DNA of 20,213 bases from Spirochaetales bacterium (GTDB lineage Bacteria > Spirochaetota > Spirochaetia > JAGLYY01): contig JAGLYY010000331.1 of NCBI GenBank assembly GCA_023131935.1, positions 1 to 20,213 of the forward strand. The letters are read 5' to 3'. The stretch's first letter is position 1. The number at the start of each line of letters is the position of its first letter. This document shows positions 15,072 to 20,213 of the stretch, piece after piece. Both the position numbers and the translations under genes were made by a program. Below the pieces are notes generated by a model. That model had not been told where the DNA came from. It saw only the letters and a list, made by a program, of their open reading frames with translations, and did no database searches.

Positions 15072-16862
15072 TTAAATCAAGTTCTCCATGATGAACTGCC
15101 GCCGCATGGGGGTATTCTTCCCCATGAAGAATTCCAGGGTCCCGGGAATTTCCTTTAAGGTTTTCAGATTAACCTTGATAATGCGCATATCTTCTCCGAT
15201 AAACTGACCGAATTCCTTCGGAGATATCTCTCCAAGACCCTTGAACCGGGTAACTTCGGCATGAGAAATATCTTCGAGTGCAGCATCCCGTTCTTTAATA
15301 CTATAACAATAGCGGGTTACCTTCTTGTTCCTTACCCTGAAAAGAGGGGTCTCCAGGATATAAATCCTTCCTGCTACCACAAGTTCTTCAAAGTAGTTCA
15401 GGAAAAAGGTAAGCAACAGGTTGCGGATGTGGAAACCGTCGTTATCCGCGTCGGTGGCGATAACGATCCGTCCATATCGAAGGTCTTCAAGGTCATTTTC
15501 AATCCCGAGGGCCATCATCATATTATAAAGCTCTTCATTCTTGTAGATCGCGGCTTTCTTTTTACCAAAAACGTTCTGTGGTTTCCCCCGGAGTGAGAAG
15601 ATCGCCTGGGTGAAAGGGTCCCTAGAGGAAACCATGGAACCGGAAGCGGAAGCCCCTTCGGTGATGAAAACGGTAGAGTATTCCCCCTTCCTGTCTCCAA
15701 GGTGATACTTGCAGTCTTTCAAATTGGGAATCTTCAGTGCGATCTTTTTCGCTGCTTCTTTTGCTTCCCGTTTTACAGCGTTCAGTTCTTTCCGGAGCTT
15801 CTCATTATTAACGATCTTCTGCTCCAGGTTTTTCGCCGCGTCCTGATTCCGATGGAGAAAGTCAACAATACCCGACTTTACCTCCTGGACGATCCAGCTC
15901 CGTATCTCGATGTTTCCAAGTTTATTTTTTGTCTGACTCTCAAAAACCGGGTTTTTCAATTTCATCGCGATAGCTCCGGCGATACCTTCCCGAACATCGA
16001 TACCGGAGTAGTTCTTTTTATAGAACTCATTTACCCCTTTTAATATCCCCTCACGAAAAGCGCTCTGATGGGTCCCGCCATCGGAGGTAAACTGGCCGTT
16101 TACGAAGGAAAAATAGGTCTCTCCATAATTGTTTGTGTGGGTAATGGCAAACTCAAGGTGCTTACCACGGTAATATCCAATACTGTAGATGCTGCTTTCC
16201 CCTACTTCGGAGAATAAAAGATCGGCCAGGCCATTTTTCGATTCAAATTTACTTTTTCCGAGGTAGAGTGAAAGTCCGGTATTCAGGTAGGCATAATTCC
16301 AGAGGCGCTGCTCCAGAAATTCCACATTAAATTCATACTCCCCGAAAATATCAGGATCGGGCCGGAATTCCACAAAAGTACCATCGGCTTCGTTAGCTTT
16401 TTTCCCGGACCGTTCCGAAATCAACTTCCCCTGATTAAAAATTATCTCTTTAAACTTCCCCTCCCTAAAGGAAACAACACGAAAATGGGTAGAGAGGGCG
16501 TTGACCGCCTTTGACCCGACACCATTTAAACCCACGCTGAACTGAAAAACATCATCGTTATACTTGGCGCCTGTATTGATTATTGAAACACAATCTAAAA
16601 CTTTGCCTAAAGGAATACCCCTGCCGTAGTCCCGCACCTTCGCGAGGTTATTCTGGATAACAATCCTGATCCTTTTTCCATGTCCCATAATATATTCATC
16701 AATACTGTTGTCTATTATCTCCTTCAGGAGAATGTAGATACCATCGTCAAGATTGCTTCCATCCCCGAGTCTTCCGATATACATACCTGTCCTTAGACGG
16801 ATATGTTCGAGGGAGCTTAAGGTTTTTATTTTACTTTCATCATATACGTTTTTTTTCGCCAT
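15072..16862 (-). CDS. parE: DNA topoisomerase IV subunit B (ParE-type ATPase)
   Basis: ATPase subunit of 596 residues that drives strand passage with the product of the next gene. The GHKL ATP site has Glu48 and Asn52 in KEIIDNSIDEY, and GLNGVGSKAVNAL (111-123). The transducer lysine is in SQTKNKLG (Lys312). The TOPRIM domain has Glu402 in TEGASASGS and Asp471/Asp473/Asp475 in TDADNDGFHIR. The more common TOPRIM text is EGDSA; the Asp to Ala change here is outside the known metal ligands. The protein ends RRQFIMENLI, as usual. The open frame extends 18 codons upstream into the preceding gene, but GAGAAGG lies just before the ATG at 16862, and homology starts there. Confidence 0.92.
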   Translation of the reverse strand: MAKKNVYDESKIKTLSSLEHIRLRTGMYIGRLGDGSNLDDGIYILLKEIIDNSIDEYIMGHGKRIRIVIQNNLAKVRDYGRGIPLGKVLDCVSIINTGAKYNDDVFQFSVGLNGVGSKAVNALSTHFRVVSFREGKFKEIIFNQGKLISERSGKKANEADGTFVEFRPDPDIFGEYEFNVEFLEQRLWNYAYLNTGLSLYLGKSKFESKNGLADLLFSEVGESSIYSIGYYRGKHLEFAITHTNNYGETYFSFVNGQFTSDGGTHQSAFREGILKGVNEFYKKNYSGIDVREGIAGAIAMKLKNPVFESQTKNKLGNIEIRSWIVQEVKSGIVDFLHRNQDAAKNLEQKIVNNEKLRKELNAVKREAKEAAKKIALKIPNLKDCKYHLGDRKGEYSTVFITEGASASGSMVSSRDPFTQAIFSLRGKPQNVFGKKKAAIYKNEELYNMMMALGIENDLEDLRYGRIVIATDADNDGFHIRNLLLTFFLNYFEELVVAGRIYILETPLFRVRNKKVTRYCYSIKERDAALEDISHAEVTRFKGLGEISPKEFGQFIGEDMRIIKVNLKTLKEIPGTLEFFMGKNTPMRRQFIMENLI

Positions 16863-16902
16863 AACCTTCTCAAAGAGAAAAAAATGACGGCAGATCAGGG
16901 AC

Positions 16903-18930
16903 CTACCGTGTACCAAGAGTCTTTATCATATAGATTTCGATATATTTTTTAAAGTCGTCCTTCCGTTTTATCTTTTCAAAAGCCTGATTTCCCGCCAGAT
17001 GATCGGCCATATTCCGGATCCGATTCACATCGGGCGGCTTAATAAGAAAGCCTTTTTTCAGTTTCCTGATAAAATCCCGGACCATGGAATTCACATCCTC
17101 AACAAGATCAGCCTTTGCCTGATCATCATAAAGGGGATTCCACCGCTTCGCAAGTTCATCGAGCGTCTTCTCGACCCCTTTGCCAGGATCAACAAACTGC
17201 TGCCGGAGGGATGAAATGGCGTTCCGGTATCTTGTCAACTGACTGGCACTCATCCCCCCACTACCTTTCTTCCCCGCGGCTGCGGAGAGAGACCGCCCCT
17301 TTGACCGCAAGATTTTATCTCCCACTAAAGAATTCGACGCGGAAGGTAAATCCTGATAATTTTTCTCAGTGGATCTCTCTGATTCTGAAGAGGAAACCTG
17401 GTATTTTCCTGTAGTCTTACTCTTACGTCCAAATCCAAGAATTCCGCGAAGAAAAAGAGTAAGGCTCTTTATCAGAGGATTCGTTTTCCAGAATGGTAAA
17501 TGCTTTCTTGCGGCAGCAAGCAGCTCTTTCCTGTATAATTTCAGCACTTCATTAAGGGGGATGAGAGATTTCCCGGAAGAATGAAACAACCGTTCTACAT
17601 CCGGGGCCATGTCATACCCGAGCTTCGATTCAACCTTCAAGAGGTAAATAATCTCATGACGGAGCATACTCGAAAGCAGAGGATCTTCTTTTGCCACCCG
17701 CTCTGTTATATCATCCAGAAAATCAGTATCGCTCATCATGGTTGAAGTCTGCCGGTACTGATTTAATTTCGTCGTCCATTCCTCAATATATACAGCCCAG
17801 TAATGAATCCCGTCTTCATCAATCTTTTTCAGAAGAAGGGGGATATAGGTATCACGGGAAATGAAATAATCTTTCCGGTCGTTCGCCTTCACTCTGATAA
17901 TCTCAGGCAGGCTCTGTTCCCCGGTCAGGTTTGTAGTTTTATCCTCAAGAAAATGGGTAAGGTCTTGAAGACTGTATTTTTTGGAAAAAGGGATTCCATG
18001 TATGTCCTTGAATTCCCTGATTTCCGAGAAAGTGAATACGTAGGGGGCTTTTTTCATCTGGGTGAATACATTGTTGAGAGCGGTTTTAGAATCCCTCTCC
18101 CGCTGACAAACCCCTTTATAGAAAATATTGTAATATCCGATCAGGTAGGCAGCCTGGCAGTATCCATGCTCCTTCGGTAGTTTGTCTTTCTTTCCCCTAT
18201 ACTCTCCGATGATGGAGGTCGCGAGGTGGGTCCAGAATTGAAATGAAAAGTCTGTCGGTTTGTAAATCGATTCGATGGCCTGCCGGCTCAAGGTCTGGAC
18301 ATTTTTAAGCGCGTCTTTCAGGGCGCGTTCCCGTTGACGAAATACACCACGGAGCTTATTCCTCATATAATCGGCGTTTCGCTCTGTATTCAGATAACCC
18401 TTGATCTTATAGACCGTATACTCCAGAAGGTTCCGGGAAATAAGGTTTGAGGTAACAACAAAACCATCCACTCCTTCGGGGAAATTCAGCCGGAATATTA
18501 GAGGATTGTCCGGTTCTCTGTCATGAAGCAGACTTACAAACTCCTCTTTTACATCTACAGGCCGGATAAGATCCCGGGGAATAACAAGGCGAAGACTCGA
18601 TTCGGTAGGGAAAGGCCGTTCCTGATCATCCTCCATCTCTTTGAAAGCTTTTTGAATAACATCGCTGTAGTACTCAAAATAAGAGATAGTATTTATCCTT
18701 CCGCCGGCGTAGGTAAGGGAACATCCCTCTGCCCGGGCGAGGGATTCCAACTCAGCAGTAAGGGCAAGAGGGGTATTTTCCAGAAATACCCGAAAAGCCG
18801 GTTTTTCATGTGAATACCGTTCAGCAAACTTCTGCGCGAATTCGAGGAGGGGGGGGAAGGTGAAATCGGAGCTTCGAATCCGTTGCGTATAAGCTTTAAG
18901 TATGGTTTTAAGTTCCCGGGCAGCAGCCAT
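16903..18930 (-). CDS. Unrecognised 675-residue protein upstream of topoisomerase IV
   Basis: I do not recognise this protein. It has no signal peptide and no clear membrane helix, so it is probably cytoplasmic. The first 500 or so residues look globular and mixed helical, with charged helices such as RQRERALKDALKNVQTLSRQ and an aromatic-rich part (YCQAAYLIGYYNIFYKGV). A Ser/Lys/Gly-rich linker at about 503-563 separates a helical C-terminal domain (564-675) with basic patches (RKLKKGF, KIKRKDDFKK). It ends 40 bases before the parE start on the same strand, so it is likely co-transcribed with parE and parC. A role linked to chromosome topology or segregation is inference from position only. 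Start: the ATG at 18930 is the only reasonable one, since an in-frame stop lies 4 codons upstream. Confidence 0.8.
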   Translation of the reverse strand: MAAARELKTILKAYTQRIRSSDFTFPPLLEFAQKFAERYSHEKPAFRVFLENTPLALTAELESLARAEGCSLTYAGGRINTISYFEYYSDVIQKAFKEMEDDQERPFPTESSLRLVIPRDLIRPVDVKEEFVSLLHDREPDNPLIFRLNFPEGVDGFVVTSNLISRNLLEYTVYKIKGYLNTERNADYMRNKLRGVFRQRERALKDALKNVQTLSRQAIESIYKPTDFSFQFWTHLATSIIGEYRGKKDKLPKEHGYCQAAYLIGYYNIFYKGVCQRERDSKTALNNVFTQMKKAPYVFTFSEIREFKDIHGIPFSKKYSLQDLTHFLEDKTTNLTGEQSLPEIIRVKANDRKDYFISRDTYIPLLLKKIDEDGIHYWAVYIEEWTTKLNQYRQTSTMMSDTDFLDDITERVAKEDPLLSSMLRHEIIYLLKVESKLGYDMAPDVERLFHSSGKSLIPLNEVLKLYRKELLAAARKHLPFWKTNPLIKSLTLFLRGILGFGRKSKTTGKYQVSSSESERSTEKNYQDLPSASNSLVGDKILRSKGRSLSAAAGKKGSGGMSASQLTRYRNAISSLRQQFVDPGKGVEKTLDELAKRWNPLYDDQAKADLVEDVNSMVRDFIRKLKKGFLIKPPDVNRIRNMADHLAGNQAFEKIKRKDDFKKYIEIYMIKTLGTR

Positions 18931-18938
18931 ATTGCTGT

Positions 18939-18967
18939 ATTATACCTCCCTCCGCATATCAAATAAA
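18939..18967 (-). promoter_or_regulatory. Candidate promoter directly before the 675-residue gene
   Basis: On the minus strand a perfect TATAAT (18944-18939) lies 8 bases before the ATG at 18930. TTTATT, a half-matching -35, is 17 bases upstream of it. If used, transcription would begin at or near the start codon, giving a leaderless mRNA. The spacer contains GGAGGGAGG, which would serve as a ribosome binding site only for a longer transcript and is about 14 bases from the ATG. Confidence 0.45.
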
Positions 18968-19096
18968 CATAGATAATTCAGTGAATAGTACCATAAATGG
19001 AGTAAAAGGAAAAGAATAGTTAAATCGCTATTTCAACATCTGTCATCATAGTTATGGTAGTTTAATCCTTTGTAACAGCTTTGTTATCCCTTGAAT

Positions 19097-19600
19097 CTAC
19101 CCGATAAACTTAAAAATTATTGTTACTGCAATTAAAATACCCAACCCAATATTCATGAAAGCAAACATCATGGTAAACTTTTTACTCATATCATCGAATC
19201 TGCTGTTTACATCTTCAAACCGTTTATCTACAGCTTCAAACCGTCTATCTACAGCTTCAAACCGTTTGTCTACAGCTTCAAACCGTTTGTCCATCTGAAT
19301 CTGCATATCTTCAAACCGTTTGTCCATGTTGATCTGCATCGCTTCAAACCGCTTGTCCATGTGGATCTGCATCGCTTCAAACCGCTTGTCCATGCGCTCA
19401 AAACCCTGCTTTACTAATTCAGCAAGGATTTTAATATCACTTTTTATCTCATACTGCTCCTTTTCGTAGCTTTCCTTTCTTACAAGGTTCTCGGTTAATA
19501 ACAAAATGTAGCGATGAAGCGATTTCCTGTCTTTAACCTCAAAAGCGCCTTCAAGCTCCTGCTCGAGAATTTCTACCATTGCTTCCATCTTGCTCTCCAT
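19097..19600 (-). CDS. Membrane-anchored coiled-coil protein with RFE heptad/hendecad repeats
   Basis: Protein of 167 residues. Residues 1-65 are helical and charged. Residues 66-140 are a coiled coil built of units that share Phe in the core, with phenylalanines at 67, 74, 85, 96, 107, 114, 121, 128 and 135. Their spacing is 7, 11, 11, 11, 7, 7, 7, 7. The units read like RFEAMQIHMDK (11) and RFEAVDK (7). Residues 142-165 form a C-terminal membrane helix, so the coil is tail-anchored and probably faces the cytoplasm. Proteins of this style occur in many bacteria and resemble DUF1640-like and Borrelia Bdr proteins in layout only. Function is unknown. The ATG at 19600 lacks a ribosome binding site; the ATG at 19588 (residue 5) has GGAG 6 bases before it and may be the real start. 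Confidence 0.78.
   Translation of the reverse strand: MESKMEAMVEILEQELEGAFEVKDRKSLHRYILLLTENLVRKESYEKEQYEIKSDIKILAELVKQGFERMDKRFEAMQIHMDKRFEAMQINMDKRFEDMQIQMDKRFEAVDKRFEAVDRRFEAVDKRFEDVNSRFDDMSKKFTMMFAFMNIGLGILIAVTIIFKFIG
19202..19384 (-). repeat. In-frame tandem repeats of 21 and 33 bases
   Basis: Seven copies of the plus-strand word TTCAAACCG occur at 19214, 19235, 19256, 19277, 19310, 19343 and 19376. They are separated by 21, 21, 21, 33, 33 and 33 bases. Every unit is a multiple of three, so loss or gain of a unit keeps the frame. Near-identical units suggest recent duplication. Confidence 0.9.
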
Positions 19601-19674
19601 GGGTAAATAGTAATCCTAAATATGGATATCTACAATATAAAACAGGAATTTTTGCCGTAGTAGTGCTTCAATTT

Positions 19675-19890
19675 CTACCGGTTTCTCTCTTTTTTTGATA
19701 AAAAGCTCTCCACAGTTTCTCCGGTACTGAACCCAAGTTCAACCGCGAGCTCTCCAAACTTCTTTCTAGGCTGTTTTTTCTGTTCCGCGAGAATGATATC
19801 CACCTGCCCATTGGTGATAACCCCCATTCGGACGAGAAACTCACCAAACCTTTCTACAGCTGATCCTACAGCCGAAGCCTCTTTTGCCAT
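19675..19890 (-). CDS. Small GspE-N/MshEN-like domain protein, nested in-frame start
   Basis: A 71-residue product read from the ATG at 19890, inside the longer sugar transferase frame. It contains two similar halves: FGEFLVRMGVITNGQV (15-30) and FGELAVELGFSTGETV (45-60), each followed by a short helix. This is the repeated pattern of the N-terminal domain of type II secretion and pilus ATPases (GspE/PilB/MshE), which in some members binds c-di-GMP. The match is by eye and the ligand residues cannot be judged. The start is supported by AAGGAG 8 bases upstream. A stand-alone small protein, a C-terminal domain of the transferase, or both, are possible. Confidence 0.6.
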   Translation of the reverse strand: MAKEASAVGSAVERFGEFLVRMGVITNGQVDIILAEQKKQPRKKFGELAVELGFSTGETVESFLSKKERNR

Positions 19891-20213
19891 TTTTTTTACT
19901 CCTTTTTCAATATGCATCATATCAGGAATCTCCCAATAATGAAACCATCGGAAACATCTGCTTTCCGGCACCAGCTTTTGTCTTTCCAGTCCCTTTCCAA
20001 GCCAGTCTAATAATGGCCTAATGACAATCTTGATAGTTTTTAATAGTACCTGAATATCCATTTTCAAAGACCAATCTTTTCTATATTGCAAGTCTAACTC
20101 AATCCAATCACGAAAATTCAGCGTATCTCGTCCATAGACCTGAGGCAAACAGCTAATACCTGGAATGCATTCAAGCCTAAGATAATCACGGTCAGAGTAT
20201 TCCGCCACCTCTT
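19675..20213 (-). CDS. Polyprenyl-phosphate sugar transferase, C-terminal part, continuing into a GspE-N-like domain (partial at window edge)
   Basis: The frame is open at the right edge of the window, so the N-terminal part is missing. Counting residues from the GTG at 20208, residues 13-64 carry the C-terminal signature of bacterial sugar transferases (WcaJ/WbaP type): CIPGISCLPQVYGRD (14-28), then LDLQYRKDWSLKMDIQVLLK (39-58). These enzymes place the first sugar phosphate on undecaprenyl phosphate at the inner membrane. Such proteins normally end soon after this point. Here the frame continues about 40 residues of unclear origin (65-106) and then a 71-residue domain with its own start. The result is either a real fusion or a sugar transferase that has lost its stop codon. 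Confidence 0.75.
   Translation of the reverse strand, partial: EVAEYSDRDYLRLECIPGISCLPQVYGRDTLNFRDWIELDLQYRKDWSLKMDIQVLLKTIKIVIRPLLDWLGKGLERQKLVPESRCFRWFHYWEIPDMMHIEKGVKKMAKEASAVGSAVERFGEFLVRMGVITNGQVDIILAEQKKQPRKKFGELAVELGFSTGETVESFLSKKERNR
19899..19904 (-). promoter_or_regulatory. Internal ribosome binding site within the sugar transferase frame
   Basis: AAGGAG on the minus strand, followed by TAAAAAAA and ATG (19890). It is a canonical site with 8-base spacing in the middle of an open frame. Confidence 0.6.

Noticed and set aside
16863..16916. An 18-codon upstream extension of parE overlapping the end of the 675-residue gene.
   Set aside because: The residues are unlike ParE N-termini, and GAGAAGG precedes the ATG at 16862.
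19061..19085. Possible terminator hairpin (GTAACA/TGTTAT) after the coiled-coil gene.
   Set aside because: The stem is 6 weak pairs, including a G-T pair, with no T-run on either strand.
19202..19384. Regularly spaced repeats that could suggest a CRISPR array.
   Set aside because: The conserved word is only about 9-13 bases, the spacing is a multiple of three, and the whole stretch codes for a coiled coil with one membrane helix.

Overview
The window looks like a piece of chromosome from a fermentative, probably anaerobic bacterium. A spirochaete-type lineage is my best guess, an inference from the style of the topoisomerase IV pair, the flavodiiron protein and the RFE-repeat membrane protein; I ran no search. 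All reading frames are tightly packed. The longest stretch without a gene is about 190 bases (5804-5990), so no gap exceeds 300 bases. I saw no tRNA, rRNA, CRISPR array or insertion sequence.

Layout, left to right. (1) 15-3502, minus strand: a complete four-gene cluster for a sodium-pumping, biotin-dependent decarboxylase, in the order carboxyltransferase (mmdA), small membrane subunit (mmdD), biotin carrier (mmdC), membrane beta subunit (mmdB). The carboxyltransferase type points to methylmalonyl-CoA decarboxylase, which makes propionyl-CoA and exports Na+. (2) 3642-5803, minus: a DUF2877 (AllH-like) protein downstream of a UraA/NCS2 nucleobase permease, separated by a strong terminator. (3) 5991-8805, plus: an XRE-cupin regulator, an SDR-type L-threonine 3-dehydrogenase and a 2-amino-3-ketobutyrate CoA ligase. 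They form an operon that turns threonine into glycine and acetyl-CoA. Two inverted repeats sit just before the regulator. The two enzyme genes are clearly more AT-rich than everything around them. (4) 8891-11165, plus: a LacI-family regulator with a perfect palindrome in front of it, then a flavodiiron protein (O2 or NO reductase). A strong hairpin terminator lies between it and the convergent next block. (5) 11269-18930, minus: an unrecognised 675-residue protein, parE, parC and a three-domain Xaa-Pro aminopeptidase, probably one transcript for at least the first three. (6) 19097-20213, minus: a short membrane-anchored coiled-coil protein built of 7- and 11-residue repeats, and the C-terminal end of a polyprenyl-phosphate sugar transferase. 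That last frame runs without a stop into a small GspE-N-like domain that has its own ribosome binding site and start codon.

Blocks 1 and 3 are consistent with amino-acid or organic-acid fermentation: threonine yields acetyl-CoA and glycine, and methylmalonyl-CoA decarboxylation conserves energy as a Na+ gradient. The flavodiiron protein would protect against oxygen or NO. Blocks 5 and 6 are chromosome maintenance and cell-surface polysaccharide functions. The parts least explained by known families are the 675-residue protein in front of topoisomerase IV, the nested start inside the sugar transferase frame, and the paired operators in front of the regulators.
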